DNA of 64,000 bases from Streptomyces mirabilis (lineage in GTDB: Bacteria > Actinomycetota > Actinomycetes > Streptomycetales > Streptomycetaceae). Under the pieces are notes generated by a model. The model saw only the letters and a list, made by a program, of their open reading frames with translations, did not search any database and was not told the origin of the DNA. The stretch covers positions 9,858,001 to 9,922,000 of the forward strand of contig NZ_JBCJKP010000001.1 of the NCBI RefSeq assembly GCF_039503195.1, written 5' to 3'. A program made the position numbers and the translations under genes. Positions 37,898 to 46,011 of this stretch are shown piece after piece (position 1 is the stretch's first letter; each line of letters begins with the position of its first letter).

Positions 37898-39146
37898 TCG
37901 AAGGGCCGGTCCAGTTCGCCTCCACATGGCCGAGGCGAACACGCTGGGGGTGGTCGCCGACCGGCACCGACACCGTCTTCTGCCCCGTGGCGAAGTCGAT
38001 GGCGGTGACCTGGTCGGCGCCGCTCTCGGAGACGATGCAGTCCTTGCCGTCACCGCTCACGGTCGCCCAGTACGGCTTCGAGGCGGTGATGAGCGGGCCC
38101 TCCTGGAGGGTGGCCCGGTCGACTACGGTCGCATAGTCGTCCATCGTTCCGGCGACGCACAGTTTCGTGCCGGACGGGTTCATCGAAATGCCGTGGTGGC
38201 GCGAGTCGTTGACCCAGGTGGTGCGGTCGGTGCTGGTCGCGGGGTTCATCGGCAGGGTCTTCACCCGGGTGATCCGGTCGGAGGCCACGTCGTACTCCAG
38301 GAAGCCGTTGAAGAACGACACCTGGAAGTACAGCTTGGACTCGTCGGGGCTGAAGACGGCGGGCCGGACCGCGTCGGAGAAGTCCTTGAGACCGATCGCG
38401 TCCAGCCGCTGCCGCATGTCGATCACCTTGACCTGCTTGTAGGTGGTCGCGTCGACGACGGTGATGTGCCGGTCGCCCTTCGTCCAGTCCAGCCACGGGT
38501 CGTCGAGTGAGGTGTTCACATCGCCGATGGCCATGTTCCAGATGTACTTGCCGTCCCGCGTGAAGATGTTCTCGTGCGGCTTGTCGCCGGTGGCGAAGGA
38601 GCCCAACTGCTTGCCCGTGTTGATGTCGAGCACGTGCACGGTGTTCGCGGTCGACGCGGAGACCGCGACACGGGTGCCGTCGGGGGAGACGGCCATGTGG
38701 TCGGATCGGTAACCGGACACGGCGAAACGCCAGTTGATGTGCCCGGTCGCCAGGTCGATCGAGACGACATCGGCGAAGCTCGGGCGGGAGACGACCACCG
38801 ACTTGGCGTCGGGCGTCGAGTACATGTCGTCGACGAACTGGTCGTGGCCCTCGCCGACACCGTTGCGGATGGCCTGGAAGTAGATCCACTTGATCGGATC
38901 GGCGTTGATCTCCGCCATCCGCGCGTCCTTGTCCGGGACGACGTTGATCCGGCCGACCTTCGCGAAGTCGCCGGTGGACTTGATGACGTCCGCGGTGCCG
39001 TCCCAGTTGTTTCCCACGAACATCACTTCGCGCAGATCGGTCGCGGCGGCCTGCGCGGAGGCCGCGGTCGCTGTACCGCCGAGGGTGAAGGTGAGGGCGA
39101 CGGCGGCGGCGAGCGTACAGAGGTGTCTGGGTCTGAGGGCAGACAT
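37890..39146 (-). CDS. Secreted YVTN/YncE-like beta-propeller protein
   Basis: 418 aa with a clear Sec signal peptide (cleavage after about residue 33, ASA-QA). The mature protein is a series of beta-propeller blades with the repeats VSIDLATGHINWRFAVSG, VHVLDINTGKQLGSF, ITVVDATTYKQVKVIDM and VTAIDFATGQKTVSVPVG. Such proteins serve as extracellular scaffolds or bind ligands or redox cofactors; no enzymatic residues can be named. Divergent from the TetR regulator across a 171-bp region full of inverted repeats, so it is probably repressed by it (inference). Converges with GH5. Confidence 0.9.
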   Translation of the reverse strand: MSALRPRHLCTLAAAVALTFTLGGTATAASAQAAATDLREVMFVGNNWDGTADVIKSTGDFAKVGRINVVPDKDARMAEINADPIKWIYFQAIRNGVGEGHDQFVDDMYSTPDAKSVVVSRPSFADVVSIDLATGHINWRFAVSGYRSDHMAVSPDGTRVAVSASTANTVHVLDINTGKQLGSFATGDKPHENIFTRDGKYIWNMAIGDVNTSLDDPWLDWTKGDRHITVVDATTYKQVKVIDMRQRLDAIGLKDFSDAVRPAVFSPDESKLYFQVSFFNGFLEYDVASDRITRVKTLPMNPATSTDRTTWVNDSRHHGISMNPSGTKLCVAGTMDDYATVVDRATLQEGPLITASKPYWATVSGDGKDCIVSESGADQVTAIDFATGQKTVSVPVGDHPQRVRLGHVEANWTGPSTS

Positions 39147-39187
39147 GGTGGTCCCTTGTCTAGGCGGGGGGTGCGGGTACCGAAAAG

Positions 39188-39230
39188 TCTGAACACGACA
39201 GCGTTCAGAGTGGACTTACTGGAAAGTAAG
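39188..39230. promoter_or_regulatory. Two inverted repeats between beta-propeller and TetR genes
   Basis: TCTGAAC-N8-GTTCAGA (39188-39209) and CTTACT-ggaa-AGTAAG (39215-39230) are both perfect. The second recurs before the GH5 gene. They lie 42-84 bp upstream of the beta-propeller start and about 90 bp upstream of the TetR start. Confidence 0.6.
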
Positions 39231-39275
39231 GAAGGGTCGCCCCTCTCCACAAGGGTCCGTGCACGACAAAATCAT

Positions 39276-39302
39276 CGGAGGGACGAACGGTTCGTCCCTC
39301 CG
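39276..39302. promoter_or_regulatory. 27-bp perfect palindrome before the TetR gene
   Basis: Thirteen bases on each side of a central G pair perfectly; the core is GGACGAAC-G-GTTCGTCC. It ends two bases before the region carrying the ribosome site and 15 bp before the GTG start of the TetR gene, an ideal autorepression site. The GAAC/GTTC halves also occur in the repeat at 39188-39209. Confidence 0.7.
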
Positions 39303-39317
39303 GCGAGGGAGGAACGC

Positions 39318-39989
39318 GTGGCGGGCAGGATCAAACAGCCGACCGGCCGTTACGGAGGCAGGACCGCCGCGGAACGGCAGGCCGAGCGACGCTCGCGCTT
39401 CCTGGACGCCGCGCTCCAACTCTTCGGTGACAGCCCGGGGTTCAGATCCACGACCATCGCGGCGCTGAGCGAGGCGGCGGGCTTGTCCACGCGTCAGTTC
39501 TACGAGGAGTTCCGCACCCTCGAGGACGTGCTGGCCGCCCTCCACCTCCAGGTCAACGACTGGGCCGAGCAGGCGGCTCTGGCCGCCCTCGCCGACGCCC
39601 AGGACCTGCCGCTCGCCGAGCGCGCCACCGCGATCTTCCGCGCCTACGCCGCGAACGTGACGGCGGACCCGCGCCGCATCCGCATCACCTTCGTCGAGAT
39701 CATCGGCGTCAGTCCGCGCCTGGAGGAGCAGCGGCTCGCCCGCCGGGCGCGCTGGGTCGACTTCATCTGCGCCGAGGCGACCGCGGCCGCCGACCGCGGC
39801 GAGGCGGTGCCCCGCGACTACCGGATCGCCGCCACCGCCTTCATCGGCAGCGTCAACGGCCTCCTGCACGACTGGCGCGCCGGCTGGGTGGCGGCCACGC
39901 TCGACGAGGTGGTCGAGGAACTGGTCCGTCAGCTGCTGGGGATCCTGCGACCGGCGGGGTGGAACCCGCACGGCCCCGGAACCCCGTGA
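39318..39989 (+). CDS. TetR family transcriptional regulator
   Basis: 223 aa. The N-terminal TetR HTH is at about residues 23-70 (FLDAALQLFGDSPGFRSTTI; AALSEAAGLSTRQFYEEF), followed by a helical ligand-binding domain. GTG 39318 is preceded by GAGGGAGGAA; the open frame upstream belongs to the opposite strand's gene. It probably controls itself and the divergent beta-propeller gene, and possibly the GH5 gene, judging from shared palindromes. The inducer is unknown. Confidence 0.92.
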   Translation: MAGRIKQPTGRYGGRTAAERQAERRSRFLDAALQLFGDSPGFRSTTIAALSEAAGLSTRQFYEEFRTLEDVLAALHLQVNDWAEQAALAALADAQDLPLAERATAIFRAYAANVTADPRRIRITFVEIIGVSPRLEEQRLARRARWVDFICAEATAAADRGEAVPRDYRIAATAFIGSVNGLLHDWRAGWVAATLDEVVEELVRQLLGILRPAGWNPHGPGTP

Positions 39990-40005
39990 CGTGACCTCAC
40001 CGTTG

Positions 40006-40040
40006 GTGCCGTGCCGTGCCGTGCCGTGCCGTGCCGTGCC
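40006..40040 (+). repeat. Seven copies of GTGCC
   Basis: A perfect run of seven pentamers lies 17 bp after the TetR stop. It is non-coding and likely prone to slippage. Confidence 0.9.
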
Positions 40041-40061
40041 GGCCGCCGGTCGGGGTGTCCT

Positions 40062-40103
40062 CGAACCCGGTGGCGGATCCCGGGGGATCCGCCACCGGGT
40101 TCG
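40062..40103 (+). terminator. 19-bp perfect hairpin terminator after TetR gene
   Basis: Positions 40062-40080 pair perfectly with 40085-40103 around a CGGG loop. It is the longest perfect stem noticed in the window and follows the TetR gene by 72 bp. Confidence 0.8.
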
Positions 40104-40447
40104 GGACCCGCGCGCCGCTCCCCGTCCCCACGGGTTCGGCGCAGTGGGGCCGCCTTCGCGCGAGGATGCCCCTGCCGGCAGCCCACGACCGGGGGAAGCC
40201 GTGGGCCTGCGCGGCCCGAGGGCCCAGAGGTGGAGCTGCGAACACGGTCGCTCCCTGGGCACCGCCCATCCTGTCCGACCGGGATCCGCCGCGTCGTCGT
40301 GCGCGTGCCGAACATCGCGCTACTCGGAATGCAGGAGATGAGCTCAGCCATGTCCTCCGGAGGCAGGACGGACGCGGGGGAGGGACCCCCTTACGGTCGT
40401 CGACCGCGGGCGGGACCTGCTCGGGGGCCTGATGGCATGATCAGGGC
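40104..40447. other. 344-bp region without a recognised gene
   Basis: No conserved reading frame or RNA was recognised. It lies between the TetR terminator and the HAD hydrolase start and presumably contains the promoter of the latter. Confidence 0.4.
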
Positions 40448-41128
40448 GTGATCGGTGAACGCGCTCGGCCCGGAGCCAAGAGGTATGTCCTGTTCGATGT
40501 CGATGGCACGTTGATCGATGCCGTGGACAACCAGCGCCGGGTGTGGAGGGTGTGGGCCGAGCGCTACGGACTCGACCCCGACGAGGTCCACCAAGTGGCC
40601 TTGCGGACGAGGCCGATGGAGACCTTCGCGCAGGTCGTTCCGGACCGTGACCCGCAGGAGTGCCTGGCCGTGCTGCACGAACTCGAGGACGAGGACGTCC
40701 GGTCCGGCGTGTACGCGGCCTTCGACGGAGCGTCCGAGCTGCTGGACGCTCTGCCGCCGGAGGCCTGGGCGCTGGTGACGTCGAACTACGAGCACCGGGT
40801 GCGCGGCCGCTTCGCCCGCACCGGCCTGCCGGTCCCGAGGATCATCGTGGATGCCGCCTCCGTCGAGGAAGGCAAACCCTCGCCCGCCCCTTATCTCCTG
40901 GCCGCCAAGCGGCTCGGTGCCCGGCCGCAGGACTGTCTGGTCATCGAGGACGCACCCTCCGGCGTGCAGTCCGGACTGCGTGCCGGGATGACGGTGTGGG
41001 GGGTCAACGCACCCGCCGCGGCGGACGGGGTGCACCGTCACTTCGGGAGCCTGCGCGAAGCGGTCCGCGACATCCTCGCCGTCACACCCTGGTCCCACGC
41101 CGCGACCACACCCTCGCCGAACCAATGA
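40448..41128 (+). CDS. HAD-IA family hydrolase
   Basis: 226-aa phosphatase of the haloacid dehalogenase superfamily. Motif I FDVDGTLID (Asp17/Asp19), motif II VTSNYEHRV, motif III Lys in VEEGKPSPAPY, and motif IV VIEDAPSGV are all present, with a helical cap of subfamily I between them. Substrates are typically sugar phosphates or phosphoglycolate; none can be assigned. Its neighbour 102 bp downstream is an isoprenyl diphosphate synthase; HAD phosphatases can act on prenyl phosphates, but the link is only positional. GTG 40448 sits after AGGGC. Confidence 0.88.
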   Translation: MIGERARPGAKRYVLFDVDGTLIDAVDNQRRVWRVWAERYGLDPDEVHQVALRTRPMETFAQVVPDRDPQECLAVLHELEDEDVRSGVYAAFDGASELLDALPPEAWALVTSNYEHRVRGRFARTGLPVPRIIVDAASVEEGKPSPAPYLLAAKRLGARPQDCLVIEDAPSGVQSGLRAGMTVWGVNAPAAADGVHRHFGSLREAVRDILAVTPWSHAATTPSPNQ

Positions 41129-41184
41129 GGAACTAGCGCAAAAGCCGTGGCTGAAAGTCGCTCTGGTTGCCCTTCAGTTGGAGT

Positions 41185-41209
41185 GATCGAATCGGTGCTC
41201 GATTCGATC
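41185..41209. promoter_or_regulatory. 10-bp perfect inverted repeat before isoprenyl synthase gene
   Basis: GATCGAATCG-gtgct-CGATTCGATC lies 21 bp upstream of the GTG start, overlapping where transcript or promoter should be. It is AT-richer than its surroundings and may be an operator or a 5'-UTR hairpin. Its presence argues against the longer frame starting at 41147. Confidence 0.6.
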
Positions 41210-41230
41210 TCGGTGGTGAGGGGTCTCCAC

Positions 41231-42232
41231 GTGCGTTCCATGTCCTACTTGGATCTTCATCGTCGGTTCTCGATGGACATCGACGCGGAGATGCAGGCCA
41301 CGCTGGAAAGACTCGCCCCTCAGGCCGACGCGGTGCGGGCCGCGGTCGCGGAACTCGTACGGAACCGGGAGTTCACCCATCCGCTCTCGGTACTGCCGCT
41401 GATCGTGCATGCCGTGGAGACGGGCGCGCCCGAACCGGCCGTGCCGCTGGCCGTCGTGCATGAGTTGTGGTGGATCTCGGCGTGCCATCTCGACGACCTG
41501 GCCGACGGACAGGTCGCACACCTCGGGGGAGACCTCGGCGGGGCTGAGGCGCTGCTCGCCGCGTTCGTCGGCGGGACTCCACTCCCGCTGCTCGTCGTCC
41601 AGTCGCAGGCAGTCCCGGAATCGGTGCGCGGCGCCCTGTCGGCCGAGATCGTGAAGTGCTCGATCCTCGCGGTCGAAGGCCAGTTGAGTGATCTGCGCGG
41701 AGATGCGGCGACGGCCACGCGCGACTCGGTCGTCACGGCCTACCGAGGGAAGTCCGGCGCCCCCTTCAGCATGGTCACCGCAATGGCCGCCGAATTGGCG
41801 GGTGTCGAGAAGGCGAGAGTGGAGCTCTGGCGCGATTTCGGCGATGTGTTCGGCATCCTGTGGCAGATTTCCAACGATCAGGAAGACGTCCTGTCCGGCC
41901 GCAACGAGGACCTTCTGAACGGCACGGTGACCTATCTCCTGGCATGTGCCCTCGATACGTCCGCGTCCCGCTCCACGGTGCGCATCCTGCGGCTGCACGC
42001 AGACGCGAGAACTTCCCGTGACGCCCGAGCGGAGCTCGTCGACACCCTTCTGGCACCGGTCGTTCTTGGTCGCTACGAGGACGACATCAACGAGTTCCGC
42101 GGTGAAGCGCACCGTATGCTGGACGAACTGGGTGGCGACGAGCCCTACTTGTCGGTGATGCGGAATCTGGTGGACGAATCGTCCAGGATGCTTCTGCGCG
42201 CCGACCTCGCGCGCGAGGTCACCGTCGGCTGA
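41231..42232 (+). CDS. Class I isoprenyl (polyprenyl) diphosphate synthase-like protein
   Basis: 333 aa from GTG 41231, which has GAGGGG about nine bases upstream; the frame is open from 41147. All-alpha prenyltransferase fold with a first Asp-rich motif HLDDLADG (Asp88, 89, 92), a Lys loop RGKSGAPFSM, and a second Asp-rich motif SNDQEDV in which the first Asp is Asn (215-219). It probably condenses IPP with an allylic diphosphate, but it is divergent from housekeeping synthases and resembles stand-alone secondary-metabolism or ComQ-like members. No terpene cyclase is nearby. The 3' end overlaps the convergent small membrane protein gene by 14 bp. Confidence 0.8.
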   Translation: MRSMSYLDLHRRFSMDIDAEMQATLERLAPQADAVRAAVAELVRNREFTHPLSVLPLIVHAVETGAPEPAVPLAVVHELWWISACHLDDLADGQVAHLGGDLGGAEALLAAFVGGTPLPLLVVQSQAVPESVRGALSAEIVKCSILAVEGQLSDLRGDAATATRDSVVTAYRGKSGAPFSMVTAMAAELAGVEKARVELWRDFGDVFGILWQISNDQEDVLSGRNEDLLNGTVTYLLACALDTSASRSTVRILRLHADARTSRDARAELVDTLLAPVVLGRYEDDINEFRGEAHRMLDELGGDEPYLSVMRNLVDESSRMLLRADLAREVTVG

Positions 42233-42566
42233 CCGAGACGAAGGCCACCAGCGCGAGAGCGGCACCGAGGAGGTACACGGCGCACAGGCGCCGACGCAGT
42301 GCGCGGTACCTCGCCTCGTACTCGGCGCACAGTTCCCGGCCGCGCCGTGCCGTCCGTTCCCAGGAGCAGCGGGTGAGGGCCAGGTAGGTGTCCGTGAAGC
42401 GTTCTTCCACCTCTTCGCGTTGGGTGTCCGTCAGGCAGGCCAGGGAATGGGTGAAACGAGCCGCTTCCGCCCGTCCCTCGGCCTTGGTTGCCTCGATGAG
42501 CAGATGGCCCTCCAGTTCGTCGATGAGAGCCCGCGGGGTCGGCGGTCGATCGTCCATGGTCGTCAT
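42219..42566 (-). CDS. Small membrane protein coupled to cytochrome oxidase subunit I
   Basis: 115 aa, not recognised as a named family. It has an acidic/helical N-terminal part (residues 1-90, rich in Arg, Glu and Ala, possible coiled coil) and one C-terminal transmembrane helix ([19 protein letters not shown]). It begins with an ATGA overlap on the stop of ctaD, so synthesis is coupled to that subunit. It may assist assembly or stability of the oxidase (inference from coupling only). Confidence 0.75.
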   Translation of the reverse strand: MTTMDDRPPTPRALIDELEGHLLIEATKAEGRAEAARFTHSLACLTDTQREEVEERFTDTYLALTRCSWERTARRGRELCAEYEARYRALRRRLCAVYLLGAALALVAFVSVSRR

Positions 42567-44248
42567 CGCAGCTCCTTCAGGGGCGACTCCAGAGGTACGG
42601 CCGCGGCCGTGATCTCCGGGTGGTGCAGGTCGAAGGCGGGGGACTCGCTGCGGATGCGCGGCAGGGTGAGGAAGTTGTGGCGCGGCGGGGGACAGGAGGT
42701 CGCCCACTCCAGCGAGCGGCCGTAGCCCCACGGGTCGTCGACCTGGACCTTCTCGCCGTACTTGGCGGTCTTCCAGACGTTGTAGAAGAACGGCAGGAGG
42801 GAACTGCCGAGGAGGAAGGAGAAGATGGTGGAGACGGTGTTGAGGGTGGTCAGGCCCTCCACCGCCAGATAGTCGGGGATACGGCGCTGCATTCCGTTCG
42901 CACCCAGCCAGTGCTGCACCAGGAACGTGCCGTGGAAGCCCACGAACAGCGTCCAGAAGGTGATCTTCCCGAGGCGCTCGTCGAGCATCTTGCCGGTGAA
43001 CTTCGGCCACCAGAAGTGGAATCCGGAGAACATCGCGAACACGACCGTACCGAAGATCACGTAGTGGAAGTGCGCCACCACGAAATACGAGTCCGAAACC
43101 GGAAAGTCCATCGGCGGTGAGGCGAGCATCACACCGGTCAGGCCGCCGAAGACGAAGGTGATCAGAAAGCCGGTCGCCCACAGCATCGGGGTCTCGAAAC
43201 TCAGCGACCCCTTCCACATCGTTCCGATCCAGTTGAAGAACTTCACGCCTGTCGGTACGGCGATGAGGAACGTCATGAAGGAGAAGAACGGGAGCAGGAC
43301 GCCACCGGTGACGTACATGTGGTGCGCCCACACGGTCACGGACAGACCGGCGATGGAGATCGTCGCGGCGATCAGGCCCATGTAGCCGAACATCGGCTTG
43401 CGGGAGAACACCGGGACGACTTCGGAGATGATGCCGAAGAACGGCAGGGCGATGATGTACACCTCTGGATGGCCGAAGAACCAGAAGAGGTGTTGCCAGA
43501 GCAGGGCACCGCCGTTCGCCGCGTCGAAGACGTGGGCACCGAACTTGCGGTCCGCCTCCAGCGCGAACAGGGCGGCGGCCAGCACGGGGAAGGCCAGCAG
43601 CACCAGAAGACCCGTGAGCAGCACGTTCCACACGAAGATCGGCATGCGGAACATCGTCATGCCGGGAGCGCGCATGCAGATGATGGTCGTGATGAAGTTG
43701 ACCGCACCGAGGATCGTGCCGAAGCCGGAGAGCGCCAGACCCATGATCCACATGTCGGCGCCGACACCGGGCGAGCGGACCGCGTCCGACAGCGGGCTGT
43801 AGGCGAACCAGCCGAAGTCGGCCGCTCCTTGAGGCGTCAGGAACCCGCCCACGGCGATCAGTGAGCCGAGGAGATAGAGCCAGTACGCCAGCATGTTCAG
43901 CCGCGGGAACGCCACGTCGGGCGCGCCGATCTGCAGTGGCATGATCCAGTTCGCGAAACCCGCGAACAACGGCGTCGCGAACATCAGCAGCATGATCGTG
44001 CCGTGCATCGTGAACGCCTGGTTGAACTGCTCGTTGGACATGATCTGAAGCCCCGGCCGGGCGAGTTCGGCGCGCATCAGCAGCGCCATCACCCCGCCGA
44101 CGCAGAAGAAGCCGAACGCCGTGACCAGATACAGCGTCCCGATCGTCTTGTGATCCGTGGTGGTCAGCCACTTCACCGCGGCGAGTCCAGGACGCCGCGC
44201 ACGCGCGGGAAAGGCTGCGGGCGGCGTCGTCACTGTGGTGCTTTCCAT
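42563..44248 (-). CDS. ctaD: Cytochrome c oxidase subunit I
   Basis: 561-aa heme-copper oxidase catalytic subunit with twelve hydrophobic helices. Seen: the low-spin heme His in [15 protein letters not shown], the HPEVY motif with the cross-linked His-Tyr pair in [17 protein letters not shown] near residue 257, the copper ligands in [10 protein letters not shown], and [12 protein letters not shown] with the last heme ligands. ATG 44248 is chosen over longer frames because the family N-terminus is short and AGGCGGGG precedes it. It is separate from any ctaC/ctaE genes, so it is probably an extra copy of the aa3 subunit besides the main ctaCDE cluster (inference). Confidence 0.95.
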   Translation of the reverse strand: MESTTVTTPPAAFPARARRPGLAAVKWLTTTDHKTIGTLYLVTAFGFFCVGGVMALLMRAELARPGLQIMSNEQFNQAFTMHGTIMLLMFATPLFAGFANWIMPLQIGAPDVAFPRLNMLAYWLYLLGSLIAVGGFLTPQGAADFGWFAYSPLSDAVRSPGVGADMWIMGLALSGFGTILGAVNFITTIICMRAPGMTMFRMPIFVWNVLLTGLLVLLAFPVLAAALFALEADRKFGAHVFDAANGGALLWQHLFWFFGHPEVYIIALPFFGIISEVVPVFSRKPMFGYMGLIAATISIAGLSVTVWAHHMYVTGGVLLPFFSFMTFLIAVPTGVKFFNWIGTMWKGSLSFETPMLWATGFLITFVFGGLTGVMLASPPMDFPVSDSYFVVAHFHYVIFGTVVFAMFSGFHFWWPKFTGKMLDERLGKITFWTLFVGFHGTFLVQHWLGANGMQRRIPDYLAVEGLTTLNTVSTIFSFLLGSSLLPFFYNVWKTAKYGEKVQVDDPWGYGRSLEWATSCPPPRHNFLTLPRIRSESPAFDLHHPEITAAAVPLESPLKELR

Positions 44249-44353
44249 GCCCCGCCTGTGTCCGCCGCCGGGGCCGCCGTCACACTTGAACGAAGCGACG
44301 AGCGTCACACCCGCACCGGTGACGATCGCGCACCTGCCGGACACCTACGGATC

Positions 44354-44917
44354 ATGAGCAACGACGAGACCTTCGCCGCTGCCTATCGCGAGCACTACTG
44401 GGCGGTCAGCCGCTACGTGGCGAGGCGACTGGACGGCCGGAGCAGTGATGTCGAGGAGGTGGTGGCGGAGGTCTTCACCGTCGCCTGGCGGCGCCGGTCC
44501 GACCTCCCGCCGTCCCCGCTTCCCTGGCTGTACGGGGTGGCACGCCACTGCCTGGCCAACGCCGTACGCGGCTACGGGCGCCGCCGCAGGCTCCTCGACC
44601 GGATCGGCAACGACGAGAGCGCGCACGGCAGACAGGTCGTCGACAGTCCCGACGCCGCGTCGCCGGGCGACTGGGTGCACGAGGCGCTGGCCCGGCTCTC
44701 CCCGGCCGACCAGGAGGTACTGCGCCTGACCGCCTGGGAGGAACTCGGCGTCGACGAGGTCGCCGTCGCCCTCGGCTGTGGCACCCGCGCCGCGGCCATG
44801 CGCCTGCACCGCGCCCGCCGCCGGCTCAGAGCCGAGATCGACCGCATGCACATCACCGTGGCCGGCGGCCCTGATTCGCCCCGCCGCGACACCCCGAAGG
44901 AGCACGGCCATGGCTGA
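44354..44917 (+). CDS. ECF-type RNA polymerase sigma factor
   Basis: 187 aa. Region 2 (about residues 8-75, AYREHYWAVSRYVARRL; EEVVAEVFTVAWRR) and region 4 (about 115-165, LARLSPADQEVLRLTAWEEL; VDEVAVALGCGTRAAAMRLHRAR) are present. It directs polymerase to a small regulon. The stop lies 8 bp inside the next gene, a transmembrane protein often found after this type of sigma gene and probably its regulator. Divergent from ctaD across 105 bp. GTCACAC occurs twice upstream (about 25 bp apart) and may be part of the promoter. Confidence 0.9.
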   Translation: MSNDETFAAAYREHYWAVSRYVARRLDGRSSDVEEVVAEVFTVAWRRRSDLPPSPLPWLYGVARHCLANAVRGYGRRRRLLDRIGNDESAHGRQVVDSPDAASPGDWVHEALARLSPADQEVLRLTAWEELGVDEVAVALGCGTRAAAMRLHRARRRLRAEIDRMHITVAGGPDSPRRDTPKEHGHG

Positions 44918-45896
44918 CGAACTCGACATCCTGCGCCGCGCCAACCCGGTGCCGGCCACCGCCCCCCACTTCCACGACCGCCCCCTCGACCAGCACGCGC
45001 AGCGCCGTCTCAACCAACTGCTGCACGGCGAACGGCACCGCACGAGCCCCCGTCCGCTGCGCCGCTGGGTCTGGAGCGTCGGCACCGCGGCCGCCGTCGG
45101 TGCCGTCGTCCTGACACTCACGGTGTCGGGATCGACCTCCACCCCGGCCGTAGCCGCACCCCGCCCGCTGATCGTCGAGGCGGGCTCCACCCCCGTACCG
45201 CTGGACCGGCTCGCCGACCGAGTGACCGCGTCCGCCGGCTCGCAGCGGCTCGTCCAGGGCACCCACGTACAGACCTGGAGCATGAGCCTGACCTCCGGGC
45301 CGGGGGTCCGGCCGCCGATCACCCTCCCCGCGGAACGCGTGGTCCGCTGGAAGGCCGACGGCAGTCATACGGAACTCGTCGTGGCGACCGACCCCCGTCA
45401 TCCGGGCAGGCCGGTCGTCACCGACGCCGACCCCGTCCCCCGCACGGTCGAGGACGGGCGCGTCCTCAGCCGGCGGACCTACCCGCCGAGCTGGAGCGAC
45501 GCCCCGCCGGTGGCCCGGCCGCCGCACGACGCCGAGCGGCTGCGCGCCTACCTCGACGAGATCGACCGCATCGAGGCCATGGGTACATCCGAACTTCTCG
45601 ACGCCGTAGCCGAGTTGCTGGACAACTGGACGCTGGGCGCCCGTGAGGACGCCGCGCTCGTCCGCGTCCTCGCCGACGCGAAGGGGCTGCGCCCGGCCGG
45701 AGCGGTCACCGACCGGCTGGGCAGGCAGGGGCAGGCGTACGTGTACGAGGACGCCGCACACTCCGCGCGCCGGATGCTGGTCCTCGACCCGAGGAGCGGC
45801 GCCGTACTCGGGATCGAGGACACCGTCACCAAGGACGATCCCGAGTACGGCGTCAAGGCCGGGGACGTGATGTCGTACAGCGCGTGGATGCGTTGA
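44910..45896 (+). CDS. CU044_5270-like membrane protein coupled to ECF sigma factor
   Basis: 328 aa. The N-terminal cytoplasmic part (ADELDILRRANPVPATAPHF; DQHAQRRLNQLL) precedes one transmembrane helix (about residues 59-75) and an extracytoplasmic domain of about 250 residues with segments such as LDRLADRVTASAGSQRLVQG. The arrangement, sigma gene followed by an overlapping one-pass membrane protein, matches the CU044_5270 family, which has the position expected for an anti-sigma factor, although no ZAS zinc motif is seen. Role as sigma regulator is inferred. Confidence 0.82.
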   Translation: MADELDILRRANPVPATAPHFHDRPLDQHAQRRLNQLLHGERHRTSPRPLRRWVWSVGTAAAVGAVVLTLTVSGSTSTPAVAAPRPLIVEAGSTPVPLDRLADRVTASAGSQRLVQGTHVQTWSMSLTSGPGVRPPITLPAERVVRWKADGSHTELVVATDPRHPGRPVVTDADPVPRTVEDGRVLSRRTYPPSWSDAPPVARPPHDAERLRAYLDEIDRIEAMGTSELLDAVAELLDNWTLGAREDAALVRVLADAKGLRPAGAVTDRLGRQGQAYVYEDAAHSARRMLVLDPRSGAVLGIEDTVTKDDPEYGVKAGDVMSYSAWMR

Positions 45897-45909
45897 GCGG
45901 ACCGAAGTC

Positions 45910-46009
45910 CTGTGAGCGAACCCGAAACGCTGTAGCCGAACCCGAAACGTTTTAGCCGAACCCGAAACGCTGTGGGCGCACCTGAGACGCTGTGGGCGAG
46001 GCGCAAACG
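45910..46009. repeat. Five imperfect 20-bp direct repeats
   Basis: Five head-to-tail units of exactly 20 bp (45910, 45930, 45950, 45970, 45990), each close to CTGTGGCCGAACCCGAAACG. The first three share GCCGAACCCGAAACG almost exactly; the last two are more diverged but keep the flanks. The array fills the space between the convergent CU044_5270-like and folD genes. Period equals about two helical turns. No spacers, so it is not CRISPR. Confidence 0.88.
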
Positions 46010-46011
46010 CT

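Noticed and set aside
45910..46009. CRISPR-like array
   Set aside because: Units are contiguous with no spacers, and no cas gene is present; it is a tandem repeat.
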